A DNA stretch of 64,000 bases from CALAGB01 sp963713965 (GTDB lineage: Bacteria; Chloroflexota; Chloroflexia; Thermomicrobiales; Thermomicrobiaceae), in assembly GCA_963713965.1 (NCBI GenBank), contig OY970217.1, positions 1-64,000 on the forward strand, written 5' to 3'. How positions within the stretch are numbered: the first letter of the stretch is position 1; each line of letters starts with the position of its first letter. This document shows, in pieces, positions 1-9,617 of the stretch. Below the pieces are notes generated by a model, which saw only the letters and a program-made list of their open reading frames with translations, was not told where the DNA came from and ran no database searches. The translations under genes were made by a program, and so were the position numbers.

Positions 1-1
1 C

Positions 2-308
2 CGCGAAGGGGCGACGGCGCTGTTTCGCATCCTGCAGGAAAGCCTCACGAATGTCGCCCGCCATGCCCAGGCGAGCCGCGTCGTGGTCAGCCTGGGCGGT
101 CCGGGACCGTTTCCTGGGCTTGACGATTGAAGACAATGGGCGGGGAATTGATTCCAGCCGCCTCGACGATCTGCACTCGTTGGGGTTGTTGGGCATGCGG
201 GAGCGCGCACTCCTGCTGGGGGGAGAATTTGAAATTGCCGGCAAACCGGGTTTGGGTACCACCGTTCACGTGCGTATTCCCCTGACCGATGATGAGGAAA
301 AGCCATGA
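2..308 (+). CDS. NarL-type sensor histidine kinase, C-terminal ATPase domain (5' end outside window, frameshifted)
   Basis: This is the tail of a two-component sensor kinase; it would bind ATP and phosphorylate the downstream response regulator. Read from base 2 the frame gives the N-box of an HATPase_c domain (LQESLTNVARHAQAS), and after about base 110 the neighbouring frame gives the G1 box (IEDNGRGI), a GLLGMRERA stretch typical of HisKA_3/NarX-like kinases, and the G2-like GLGTTVHVRIP end. A single-base shift between roughly 95 and 120 separates the two halves. The stop overlaps the start of the regulator gene in an ATGA, so the two are translationally coupled. The sensor part lies upstream of the window. 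The subfamily is clear; the signal sensed cannot be told. Confidence 0.8.
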   Translation, partial: AKGRRRCFASCRKASRMSPAMPRRAASWSAWAVRDRFLGLTIEDNGRGIDSSRLDDLHSLGLLGMRERALLLGGEFEIAGKPGLGTTVHVRIPLTDDEEKP

Positions 309-961
309 AAATACTACTGGCCGATGACCACAGCATTCTGCGGCAGGGCTTGATACAGATCCTCGCCGACGCGTTTCCCAAGGCCGAATTTGGCGAGGCC
401 GGTCCCACGCAGGAAACCATCGCGCGCTTGGGGGAGAAGTCCTGGGACGTGATCTGCTGGACATCTTTATGCCCGGCCGCGGCGGAATGGAGGTGTTGTC
501 CGAAGTACGGCAGCGTTACCCTCGCCTGCCCGTGCTGGTGCTGAGCAGCGCCCCGGAACAGCAGTTGGCCGTGCGCGTGTTGAAAGCCGGCGCCGACGGT
601 TACTTGAACAAACAGGCGGCGGCGGAGGCCCTGGTCGAGGCGATCCGCAAAGTGGTTGCCGGAGGGATTTACACCAGCGCGGCGATGACCGAGCGAGTGA
701 TCGGCGAATTGCGCCTTCCTCAACCCAACCCCGCATGAGAAGTTGTCCCATCGCGAGTTCGAGGTGTTCGAACGTCTCGTGGCGGGCAAATCCATCAAGG
801 AGATCGCCGCCGAGATGGCGCTGAGCGCGAAAACCATCAGCACCTTCCATACGCGAATCTGGGAGAAACTCGGTGTCCGTAATGACGTTGAACTGTGCCG
901 CTACGCGTTCGAGCGTGGCCTGGGCTCGCCGTCATCGGGTCCTCTTCCTCCCCGGGCTTGA
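305..961 (+). CDS. NarL/LuxR-family response regulator (two frameshifts)
   Basis: DNA-binding response regulator paired with the kinase just upstream. The first frame gives the start of a receiver domain (KILLADDHSILRQGL, acidic DD pair), the second gives the phosphorylation-site region continuing into MPGRGGMEVL and the LSSAPEQQ and K (LNKQAAAE) positions, and the third gives a LuxR-type helix-turn-helix (LSHREFEVFERLVAGKS ... KTISTFHTRIWEKL). The joins are near base 454, where one C appears missing in a codon pair that should read as Leu-Leu-Asp, and near 731, where a run of C has one base too many. Restored, the protein would be about 218 residues, normal for the family. Whether the gene is really broken or only mis-assembled cannot be decided here; the conservation on both sides of each break favours an assembly error. 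Confidence 0.8.
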
Positions 962-1564
962 GCCGCATCGATTTAGCCGCGGTAGGGCAGCGCTGCTACG
1001 CCGCCCTGATTGCATTGGATTCTATGGATCACCGATGACAGGGTGCTGCCATCACTGGTTCGTGGTCGTTCGCAGACTTTCGGCTGGCGCGCAAGCCCCT
1101 TAACCGCAACCATTCAGTTCGCGGACCAGTCACGGGCCGATTCGGTGAGGTAGGACAGGCGTCTCGCCTGTCCCGGATAGCCGAGGGCTTTCCTCACCTT
1201 TTTGGAGGCGCTGAGAAAGTCTGGGCGACTCAACCCAACTCCTCGATTGACTTCCGTTCGGGACAGGCGGGACGCCTGTCCTACTGGAACGCTACTTTAC
1301 CGTAACCATTCAGTTGGCGGACCAGTCACGGGACGATTCGGTGAGGTAGGACAGGGCGTCTCGCCTGTCTCGAATAGCGGAGGGCTTTCCTCATCTTTTT
1401 GGTGATGCTGAGAAAATCTGGGCGACTCAACCCAACTCCTCGTTTTACTTCCGTTCGGGACAGGCGGGACGCCTGTCCTACTGGATCGATCCCGTTGAGC
1501 GGTTTCCCGACGAGTTTCCAGCTTGTAGGCTTCGGCTGATACGCTGTTCAGCCATCGCTTACGT
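962..1564. repeat. Intergenic region with a tandemly duplicated inverted-repeat element
   Basis: No gene is seen here. Two copies of a unit of about 180 bases lie head to tail, 1108-1287 and 1304-1485 (period 196). Each begins near AACCATTCAGTT and carries a 24-base arm (1150-1173; 1346-1370) whose reverse complement closes the unit (1261-1284; 1458-1481). The arms are themselves near-palindromes around GACAGGCG/CGCCTGTC. The copies differ by scattered substitutions and one extra G in the second left arm. A lone arm of the same family occurs at 14550-14572. The layout resembles a non-autonomous, MITE-like element; no transposase is in the window. Confidence 0.85.
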
Positions 1565-1600
1565 TTGAATCAGCCTTTTCACTGCCTCCGTTTCCGGGGG

Positions 1601-4600
1601 ATGGACATGGCCTTGCTTCCCATGGTGATCCGAGCTATGCCAACACCAATAACTCAGACACCCAGGGTGCGGATCCTTGGCGCCGGTTTATTCCTGGCGC
1701 TGACCGCCTGCATTGGCGTCTTGGGCTGGCGTTACCAGCGCAGCGAACAACTCAGTTTCGAGCACAGTGTCGAAGACCAATTGTCCGCCATTGCCGATTT
1801 GAAGACCCGGCAGATCGTCAAATGGCGCGCCGAATGCCTCGACGATGCCCGGGCCATCAAGGATCAACCCTTTCTGGCGCAGCATATCGCCAGCTTTCTG
1901 AACCGTCCGGACGATCACGAAACCCGGACGCTCCTCCAAAGCTGGCTGGAATCGTCGCTGGAACATAACCAATGCGGTCGCGTGATCCTGCTGGATTCGA
2001 ATTTGAACGTGCGCCTGACTTTTCCGGAGGATCAAACCAACTTTGGTCCGATTGCCCAGGGATTCGCCCAAGAGGCGCTGCACTCCAACCAGGTGGTGAT
2101 TTCCGAACTCCACCCCAGTCGCTATACGGGCGCCATTCACTTCGATCTGGCCATTCCGCTTTCCGTCCCCACGGTCGCCGGCGATTCCGCCCGGGGGGAA
2201 GTCCCCCAACTTCCCGCGGCGCCGATCGCCGTAGTTGACTTCGAGGTGGATCCCTCCCGGTTCCTCTACCCGCTCATCCAGAAATGGCCCACACCCAGCC
2301 CGACGGCCGAGACGCTGTTGGTGCGCGTCGAGGATGGCCAGGTGCTGTTCCTGAACGAGTTGCGCCACCGCCCGAACACCGCCCTTCGGCTGCGGATTCC
2401 CCTGACCCAGACCAATACGCCGGCCGTGCAGGCGGTGCTTGGTCGGGAAGGCATCGTGCAAGGAGATGATTATCGAGGCGTAGTCGTCTTCGCGGTGATT
2501 CGGAAGGTTCCCAATTCCTCCTGGTACCTCGTGGCCAAAATGGACCGGGAGGAAGTTCTGGCTCCCTTGCGGACGCGCAGTCGGTTGATTCTGGTGTCCA
2601 TCATCTTTTCCATCCTGGCCGCTGGTCTGGGGCTCTGGCTGGTGTTGCGGTGGCATACGGCATTGGATTTGGACCGCCAGTTGGCCACCGAGAAGGAACG
2701 AAGTCTCTTGACCGAACGACTGACCCAGATCAACCGGCAGGCCCATGACAGCATTTTGTTGTTCGATCACCGTCGGCAGGTGCTGGACGCCAACGACCAG
2801 GCGCTGGCCACCTACGGTTACTCGCTCGCGGAATTCCGGGGGCTAGAGATGCAGGAGTTGCGGCCGGCGGAAACCGTTGATGAACTGGCACCGTTGCTGG
2901 CCCGGCTGGAAACGGAGAAAGGCCTTCTTTATGAAACCCGGCATCGCCGAAAGAACGGGACGGAGTTACCCGTTGAAGTCAGTCTCCGTTTGGTGGAGTT
3001 GCAGGGTGACCGGTTTTACCAGGCGGTGTTGCGCGACATCACCGAACGTAAACAGGGCGAGGAGGTGCTGCGGCAGCGCGTGAAACTGCAAGATCAACTT
3101 ACCCGAACCGCCGCGACGTTACCCGGCATGATTTATTCCTTCCAGTTGCATCCCGACGGTTCCATCCAGATGCCGTATGCCAGTGGGGCATTGAGTGACC
3201 TCTTTGACCTGCAGCCCGAAGACGTCATCAAGGATGCTGCCCCCATCTTCTCGCGGATCCACCCGGACGACATTGAACATGTTCAGGCGACGATTGCCGA
3301 GTCGGCGCGCACCTTGAATCCCTGGCGGGAAGATTTCCGGGTGTGCCAAACTCGACTGGGGGAAATTTGGGTTGAGGCGAATTCGGCACCGCAGCGCGAA
3401 CCGGATGGCAGCATTTTATGGCACGGCTTTCTGCAGAACGTCACCGAACGCAAACGCTCCGAGCAGGCTTTGGTGGAAATCGAATCGCGGCTCAATCACG
3501 CCATGAGCTTGGCGCAGTTGGGCGCTTGGGAATATGACGTGGCCAGCGGGCATTTCACCTTCAGCGATCTTTATTACGCTCTGCACGGCACCACCGCCGA
3601 ACTGGAAGGTGGCAATTTAATGTCCGCCGAGGATTTCGCCCGGAAGTTTATTCACCCAAACGATGCCCACTTGGTGGCGGAGGAAGTTGGCCGGGCGGTG
3701 GCCGCCACTGGTCCGGACTACCAAAGGCAACTGGAATGTCGGATTGTTTGCCGGGATGGTGAGTTGAGGTATGTGCGCGTACACATTGCCATTACCCAAG
3801 ATGCCGCCGGACGGACCATTCAACTCCACGGTGCCAATCAGGACATCACCGAACAGAAACGGGCGGAAATTGCCACCAGCCGGCTGGCGGCGATTATCGA
3901 ATCTTCGGACGACGCCATCATTGGCAAGGATCTGAACGGCCTCATCACCAGTTGGAATTCGGGAGCGGAAAAGATGTTCGGCTACACGTCCGCCGAGATG
4001 GTGGGGAGTTCCATCCTGCGGCTCGTTCCCGCGGAGCGGCAGCCGGAAGAGCGGCAAATCCTGGAGAAGATCAAACGGGGCGAATGTGTGACGCACTTTG
4101 AAACGGTCCGCCGGGCAAAGCGCGACCGCCTGATTGATGTCTCGCTCACCGCCTCTCCGATCAAGGATCGAGCCGGTAATCTCGTCGGGGTGTCGAAATT
4201 GGCTCGCGACATCACTGAACGCAAACGGGCGGACGAAGCCTTGCGCCGGAGTGCCCAGTTGTTGCAAATGATCCTCGACACGATTCCCAATCCGGTGTTC
4301 TACCAGGACGCGCAAGGTCTCTGCCAGGGCTGCAATCAGGCGTTCGAGAAGTTCTTCGGACGCGCGAAGCCGGAAATCGTCGGCCATTCCCTCGATCCGC
4401 TCTTGCCGTTCAGCCAGATTGGGAAATCACCCCCCAGCGAAGTCGATGCCCTTAGCCAAACCGGGGCCGACATCCGGGAAGCCACGGTTCGCTTCGCGGA
4501 TGGGTCCTGGCGCGACGTGGTCTGCTACACCGCCGCGTTTGCCAGCCAGGAGGATCTGCCGGGTGGTTCCGTGACGGTGATGCTCGACATTACCGAGCGC

Positions 4601-5874
4601 AAGCAGGCGGAAAAAATCTTGCAGGAGCGGGAGGCAACCCTCCGGGCGATTACCCAGTCGGCCCAGGATGCGGTCATCATGATCGGCGCGCAGGGGCAGA
4701 TCACCTTTTGGAATCCGGCGGCGGAGCGCATCTTCGGCTACTCCCACGCGGAAGCCCTCGGCCAGGATCTGCACCGGATGATCGCACCGGAACAGTTTCA
4801 TGCTGCCCACCATCAGGCCTTTGCGGCCTTCCAGCGTACCGGTCAGGGCGCGGCCGTGGGGCGCATACTCGAACTTACCGGACGCCGGAATAGCGGTGAA
4901 GAATTCCCCGTCGAGCTGTCAATGTCCGCCGTGCCATTGGACGGCGCCTGGCACGCCGTCGGCCTGGTACGGGACGTTTCGACTCGCCAGCGGGTTGAGC
5001 AGGAACGCCTGGCGATGCAAAGCCAGCTTCTGCAAGCGCAGAAACTGGAATCCGTGGGCCGTCTCGCCGCCGGCATTGCGCACGAAATCAACACGCCCAC
5101 CCAGTTCATCGGCGACAACACGCGCTTCTTCCAGGAGGGCTTCCAGGATCTTTGCCGGCTGCTGGCGGACTACGAGCAGTTGCGTCAGGCCGTCGCGAAC
5201 CAGGCCGCGACGCCCGAGCTGGTGGCCCGGATCCAGGCGACCGCCGAAGCGATCGATGCCGACTACCTGACGGCCGAAATCCCCAAGGCCATCGGACAGG
5301 CACTGGAAGGCGTGGATCGGGTCGCGAATATTGTCCGTGCGATGAAGGAGTTCTCCCATCCGGGTACGGGGAAAAGTCCTCGGTCAATCTCAACCAGGCG
5401 ATCGAGAGCACCGCCACGGTGGCCCGCAATGAATGGAAATACGTGGCCGATCTGGTGTTGGAATTGGAGCCCTCGTTGCCGCCGGTGACCTGCCTGGTGG
5501 GCGAATTCAACCAAGTGGTCCTCAACCTGATCATCAACGCCGCCCACGCGATTGCGGAGAAAGTCGGCGACCGCGGCGATAAGGGCACCATTACCTTGAG
5601 CACACGCTCGGACGGGGACTGGGTGGAGGTGCGGGTGGCGGACACGGGAGCGGGCATTCCGGCGCGCGTGCGCGACAAGATGTTCACGCCCTTCTTCACG
5701 ACCAAACCGGTGGGCAAAGGCACGGGGCAGGGCCTGGCCATTGCCCGGTCGGTGATTGTGGATAAGCACGGCGGCACGATCCGGTTCGAGAGCGAAGAAG
5801 GCCAGGGCACCACTTTTATCATCCGCTTGCCCTTCCAAACGCCGGAGGCTCGGGTAAAGCAGCAGGCCGCATGA
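1601..5874 (+). CDS. Membrane-bound multi-PAS sensor histidine kinase (one frameshift near 5375)
   Basis: Sensor kinase of about 1,420 residues. After the start there is a first membrane helix (LGAGLFLALTACIGVLGW), a periplasmic sensor region of about 290 residues of unrecognised type, and a second helix (ILVSIIFSILAAGLGLWLV). Six PAS/PAC units follow, each closed by a DITERK-like linker (near 3040, 3440, 3850, 4220, 4600 and 4980). The dimerisation domain has the H-box AHEINTPTQFIGDN at about 5080. Near 5375 the frame changes: a run of four G should probably be five, after which the ATPase domain (NLIINAAHAI, VADTGAGIP, GTGQGLAIARS) runs to the stop at 5874. The ATG at 1601 follows a G-rich stretch and is preferred over TTG 1565. 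The neighbour at 6136 is a receiver-HDOD protein, a probable partner. The ligand is unknown. Confidence 0.85.
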
Positions 5875-6135
5875 GCCTGGAAGTTGGCATGATCTAAACG
5901 AAACCAATCCAGTTTGCGAACCGTGACCCTTATCGGCCCGGTACGACCACATGATGAAGAAAGCGAAACCAGGTTCGGTCGGAAGCCTTTTTGTGCCCCC
6001 GCAACGCCACGCGGCCTGGTGGTGGCGGCTGGGCGCCAGCCTGGGGACGAAAGGGACGCCTCGCGGGCACTTGCGCCACCACTCGGATGGAACCAGGATC
6101 GAAAGCGCCACTCCGGCTGGAGAAAGCGACCTTTC

Positions 6136-7350
6136 ATGACCGCACTCAAACGCATTCTGTTTGTGGATGATGAACCCATGGTGTTACAGGGATTGCAACG
6201 CATGCTGCGGCCCCTGCAGGCGGATTGGGACATGGCCTTTGTGGAGAGCGGCGCCCGGGCGCTCGAACTTATGACCGTGCAGCCGTTCGAGGTGGTGGTT
6301 TCGGACATGCGCATGCCCGGCATGAACGGCGTCGAGCTGCTCCGGCAGGTGCGGCAGCGCCATCCCAAGACCATCCGCCTGATTCTCTCGGGCCACGCGG
6401 ACAAGGATCTCATCCTCCAGTGCATAGGCACCACGCATCAGTATCTGGCCAAGCCGTGTGATCCAGAATTGCTCCAGGCCACGCTCAAACGCATTGCCAA
6501 CTTGGATGCATCGCTGAAGAACGAGCGGGTTCAGGAATTGGCGGCCCAAATGGACCATCTGCCCAGCATCCCCGCCATTTACTCCGCAATGCTGGAGAAG
6601 CTGCAAGACCCCGAAGTCAATCTGAACGACCTCGGCGCCCTCATCGCTCGGGATCTGGGCATGACGGTCCAGATCCTCAGATTGGTCAACTCGGCCTGCT
6701 TTGGACTGCACCGGCCGGTGCATGACCCCACGGAAGCGGTGGGTTATCTCGGGGTGGACACGGTTAAATCGCTCGTGCTCTCGTTGAATGTGTTTGACCA
6801 GTTTGCCGGCGTGAAGATCCCTGGCTTTTCCCACGCAGCGTTGTGGTCCCACAGCCTGCAAACCGCCTCCGTTGCCAAGGCGATCGCCATTGCGGAGCCA
6901 GCGGGGGCCGCGCTGCAGGACGCCTGCTTCGTCACCGGCATGCTGCACGATGTCGGCAAGCTGGTGCTGGCCTTGAACTTCACTGGGCAATATGCCGAGG
7001 CGCACCAGCGGGCCCGGGAAAAGCGACTCACGATCTTTAAGGCTGAGGAGCAGGTCTTTGGGGTCAACCACGCAGACGTCGGCGGGTATCTCCTCGGTTT
7101 GTGGGGCCTGCCGCCACCGGTGGTGGAAGCGATCGCGCTGCATCACACGCCCGCCCGGTCGCCGAACCTGAACTTCAGCCCGCTCCTGGCGGTTCACATT
7201 GCCGACGCGCTGGCGCAACCCTCGCCCGACGAAGGGACCGGAACCGCCCGCACGGTCCTGGATTTCAACCACGTGTCGGCTCTGGGCTTTGCGGACCAAT
7301 TGGAAGTCTGGCGCCAGGTTGTGCGTGATTGCCCACTGATGCCGGCCTGA
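6136..7350 (+). CDS. Response regulator with HDOD output domain
   Basis: Cytoplasmic signalling protein of 404 residues. Residues 1-120 form a receiver domain with acidic residues 11-12, phospho-acceptor Asp57 (VVVSDMRMPGMNG) and Lys106 in AKP. Residues from about 130 to 335 form an HDOD domain, a metal-dependent phosphohydrolase-like fold (LPSIPAIYSAMLEKLQDP, MLHDVGKLVLA, GLWGLPPPVVEAIALHH). Proteins of this architecture are usually placed downstream of PAS kinases and affect motility, cyclic nucleotide signalling or stress adaptation. The ATG at 6136 is chosen because the receiver begins right after it; the frame is open upstream, but that stretch shows no conserved protein. The gene follows the six-PAS kinase by about 260 bases on the same strand and is its likely phosphorylation target. 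Confidence 0.88.
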   Translation: MTALKRILFVDDEPMVLQGLQRMLRPLQADWDMAFVESGARALELMTVQPFEVVVSDMRMPGMNGVELLRQVRQRHPKTIRLILSGHADKDLILQCIGTTHQYLAKPCDPELLQATLKRIANLDASLKNERVQELAAQMDHLPSIPAIYSAMLEKLQDPEVNLNDLGALIARDLGMTVQILRLVNSACFGLHRPVHDPTEAVGYLGVDTVKSLVLSLNVFDQFAGVKIPGFSHAALWSHSLQTASVAKAIAIAEPAGAALQDACFVTGMLHDVGKLVLALNFTGQYAEAHQRAREKRLTIFKAEEQVFGVNHADVGGYLLGLWGLPPPVVEAIALHHTPARSPNLNFSPLLAVHIADALAQPSPDEGTGTARTVLDFNHVSALGFADQLEVWRQVVRDCPLMPA

Positions 7351-7403
7351 AACCCAAGCTGACTGGCGCTCGCCGTTTCTCCCCGCCCTTGTTGGGCAGC
7401 GTG

Positions 7404-7424
7404 CTGCCGGCATCTTGCCGGCAG
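7404..7424. terminator. Perfect 9-bp hairpin downstream of the HDOD gene
   Basis: CTGCCGGCA, a TCT loop, then TGCCGGCAG form a perfect stem 54 bases after the stop. No run of T follows, so it may be an extragenic hairpin rather than an intrinsic terminator. Related hairpins lie at 7488-7504 (7-bp stem) and 36388-36408 (9-bp stem, AGA loop), which shows that this is a small repeat family. Confidence 0.5.
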
Positions 7425-7527
7425 AATCGAACGCGCGAGGCGCCCTCGGATCCCCTGGGCCGTTCGGGGCGCGGTCTTTCGTTAGTGGCCGGCAGGGTGC
7501 CGGCGGCACGTTGCGCGCCGCAAACGC

Positions 7528-7556
7528 TTGACAGGGGGGCAGCCGTATTTTATTAA
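7528..7556 (+). promoter_or_regulatory. Sigma-70-like promoter of the tetR-efflux operon
   Basis: TTGACA at 7528-7533 matches the -35 consensus exactly and lies 17 bases from TATTAA at 7551-7556, a four-of-six match to the -10 box. The next open frame starts at 7591. The promoter abuts and slightly overlaps the inverted repeat at 7555-7584. It is the clearest promoter in the window. Confidence 0.7.
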
Positions 7557-7584
7557 ACGTTCGTTCAATGTTTAACGAACGTTT
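7555..7584. promoter_or_regulatory. Probable operator of the TetR-family repressor
   Basis: AAACGTTCGTT (7555-7565) and AACGAACGTTT (7574-7584) are perfect 11-base inverted arms separated by 8 bases, immediately upstream of the repressor start codon and over the downstream edge of the -10 box. Position, symmetry and length fit a TetR-family operator that blocks RNA polymerase, giving autoregulation of the repressor and the pump genes behind it. Binding itself is inferred. Confidence 0.75.
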
Positions 7585-7590
7585 AGTTTA

Positions 7591-8286
7591 ATGGGCACGC
7601 GCGCGGAAACCGGCCGGAAAAATCGCATTCTTGATGCCGCGGAGCAAATCTTCGCGGAACGCGGGTTTGACGGGGCGTCGTTACGCAGCATCGTCAACCA
7701 GGCGAAAGTGAATCTCGCCACGGTTTACTATTACTTTGCGTCCAAAGAAGGGCTGCTGGCGGCGGTGTTCCAGCGGCGGTTCGGCCCCTTGCAGGCGGAG
7801 CACTTCGCCCAGTTGAACCAGCTCGAACAAGCCGCCGATGGCCAGCCGGTGCCGGTTAAAAAAATTCTGGAGGCGATGCTCCGACCGCCGCTGCGCCTGG
7901 CGGGAACGACCTCGGCCCGCAGCCAGGCGGTCATGCGGTTGATTGGCCGGATGGTCACTGAGCCCAATCCGCAGTTTCAAGACTTGTTGCGCAATCAGCA
8001 TGAAGCGGTGCGGACCGCCTATCTGAGCGCCTTGCGCCGCAGTTTGCCCCAACTGCCCGCCGCGGATTTGCAATGGCGGTTCGAATTCTTCTGGGGGGCG
8101 CTGGCGTTCATCCTTTGCAATCCCCGCAAGATCGAGAAAATGTCCGGCGGCACCTGCAATCCCGCGGATACCGAAACTGTGGTGGCGCAGATGATCGCCT
8201 GCTTTGCGGCCGGCCTTCACGCCCCGGCGGTCGGCCCGCGGAGCCAGACGATTTCACCGCGCGGAAAGAAGCGGCTTACCACCTGA
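7591..8286 (+). CDS. TetR/AcrR-family transcriptional repressor
   Basis: DNA-binding repressor of 231 residues. The N-terminal helix-turn-helix is typical (RILDAAEQIFAERGF, then TVYYYFASKEGLLAAVF, residues about 12-58). The C-terminal ligand-binding half resembles the CecR/YbiH type of regulator but is less conserved. The ATG at 7591 is supported by the operator-promoter pair just upstream. It is followed by the adaptor gene at 8392 and the RND permease at 9618 on the same strand, the standard arrangement of a repressor with its efflux pump. A plausible model is that a toxic compound releases the repressor and induces the pump; the inducer is unknown. Confidence 0.88.
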   Translation: MGTRAETGRKNRILDAAEQIFAERGFDGASLRSIVNQAKVNLATVYYYFASKEGLLAAVFQRRFGPLQAEHFAQLNQLEQAADGQPVPVKKILEAMLRPPLRLAGTTSARSQAVMRLIGRMVTEPNPQFQDLLRNQHEAVRTAYLSALRRSLPQLPAADLQWRFEFFWGALAFILCNPRKIEKMSGGTCNPADTETVVAQMIACFAAGLHAPAVGPRSQTISPRGKKRLTT

Positions 8287-8391
8287 TGTGCCAACCATTT
8301 CTGCTTACCAGCGACTGTTCCCTTGCTCAGTTCCATGGCGGGTGGAGCGCGGCCGTTGAACCAGTTTTTCCCAAATCTATTAAACCTGACT

Positions 8392-9570
8392 ATGAACGAT
8401 AATCTCAAGTATCTTCCGTTGATTGCCGCCGTTGCGGCGTTTACCTCCTGCGCACCGCCCAAGTCCGCGCCACCGCCACCCCCCAAGGTCACAGTGGCGC
8501 TGCCGCAGACCGCCACGGTGACGAATTGGGACGAGTATCCCGGGCACATCCAGGCGGTGGAATCGGTGGAGGTCCGGCCGCGCGTTTCGGGCTACATCGA
8601 ATCGATCCATTTCCAGGACGGCGCGGAAGTGAAAGCCGGTGACCTGTTGTTTGTGATCGACCCGCGGCCCTATCAGGCCGACATCGACCGGGCGCAGGCC
8701 CAGCGGCAGCAGGCCGAGACGCGCGTCGAGTTGACGCGCAACGATCTCAAACGCGCCGAAAGCCTTCGCGGCACCAAGGCGATTTCGGACGAGGAATACG
8801 ACACCCGTAGCAAGGCGGTGCGCGAAGCGGAAGCCGCCCTGGCCGCCGTCAAAGCCGCGGAAGCTTCCGCGCAACTGAATCTCGATTACACCCGGGTGAC
8901 CGCCCCCATCAACGGGCGCATTGGCCGCCGCTTGATTACGAAGGGCAACCTGGTGCAAGGCGGGGGAATGATGCCGGGGACCTTGCTGGCGACACTGGTG
9001 AGCATGGACCCGATCTATTGCTATTTTACCGCCGACGAACAAGCCTTCCAACGCTACCGGAAGAATGGCCACGACAAGTCTTCGGCGGATCGCAAGGAAG
9101 ATCTCCTGCAATGCGAATTGGCGTTGGTGAATGAGAAGGATTTTCCACACCGGGGCCGTGTGGATTTCTTCGACAACATGGTGGACGAGAAAACCGGCAC
9201 CATGCGCATGCGGGGCGTCTTTGATAATGCGAATTGCGTGTTGGTACCCGGCATGTTTGCCCAAGTGCGCGTACCGGCTGGGCCACCGGAAAAGGCCCTG
9301 TTGATTCCGGCGGTGGCGGTGGGTTCGGATCAGGGCAACAAGTTTGTGCTGGTGGTTAACCAGGAAAGTGTGGTCCAACCCCGCCCCATCCAAATCGGCC
9401 GGCAGCACGGCACCATGCTGGCGGTGACCGATGGTTTGACGCCGCAAGATCAGGTGGTGGTGAACGGCCTGATGATGGCCCGTCCCGGCAGCAAAGTCGA
9501 AGTGGTGGACCCGTCCGCCCAGACGACCCCTGGCGCGAGTGGGGACGCCAAGACGCAAGCCAAACGCTGA
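8392..9570 (+). CDS. RND efflux periplasmic adaptor (membrane fusion protein, AcrA/MexA type)
   Basis: Periplasmic adaptor of 392 residues that would bridge the RND permease and the outer-membrane channel. The N-terminus has a lipoprotein signal with Cys20 after a hydrophobic stretch, followed by a Pro-rich linker. Family marks are the lipoyl-like half (VRPRVSGYIESIHFQDGAEV), a coiled-coil hairpin rich in Ala, Glu and Arg (about residues 95-165), the second lipoyl half (LDYTRVTAPINGRIGRR), and the beta-barrel and membrane-proximal domains (GTMRMRGVFDN, LLIPAVAVGSDQG). The ATG at 8392 is chosen because the signal peptide starts there; the frame is open upstream without one. It lies between the repressor and the permease in one probable operon. 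Confidence 0.92.
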   Translation: MNDNLKYLPLIAAVAAFTSCAPPKSAPPPPPKVTVALPQTATVTNWDEYPGHIQAVESVEVRPRVSGYIESIHFQDGAEVKAGDLLFVIDPRPYQADIDRAQAQRQQAETRVELTRNDLKRAESLRGTKAISDEEYDTRSKAVREAEAALAAVKAAEASAQLNLDYTRVTAPINGRIGRRLITKGNLVQGGGMMPGTLLATLVSMDPIYCYFTADEQAFQRYRKNGHDKSSADRKEDLLQCELALVNEKDFPHRGRVDFFDNMVDEKTGTMRMRGVFDNANCVLVPGMFAQVRVPAGPPEKALLIPAVAVGSDQGNKFVLVVNQESVVQPRPIQIGRQHGTMLAVTDGLTPQDQVVVNGLMMARPGSKVEVVDPSAQTTPGASGDAKTQAKR

Positions 9571-9617
9571 AGTCACCGGACGGTAGGATTGTTTGTTCAC
9601 TCTCATTTTCGTCGCCT

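Noticed and set aside
1202..1405. Small open frames inside the family B repeats
   Set aside because: Their translations (with DRRDACPT) come from the repeat arms and occur wherever the repeat occurs; there is no sign of selection on a protein.
1108..1485. Tandem repeats as a CRISPR array
   Set aside because: There are only two units of about 180 bases with similar sequence throughout; no short constant repeats with unique spacers and no cas genes.
5914..6135. An N-terminal extension of the HDOD protein
   Set aside because: The frame is open but the translation before ATG 6136 has no conserved sequence and the receiver domain begins directly after that ATG.
5106..6434. A 442-codon open frame on the minus strand
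   Set aside because: It covers the kinase ATPase domain and the receiver domain on the other strand, both of which are certain; its own translation is unlike any protein.
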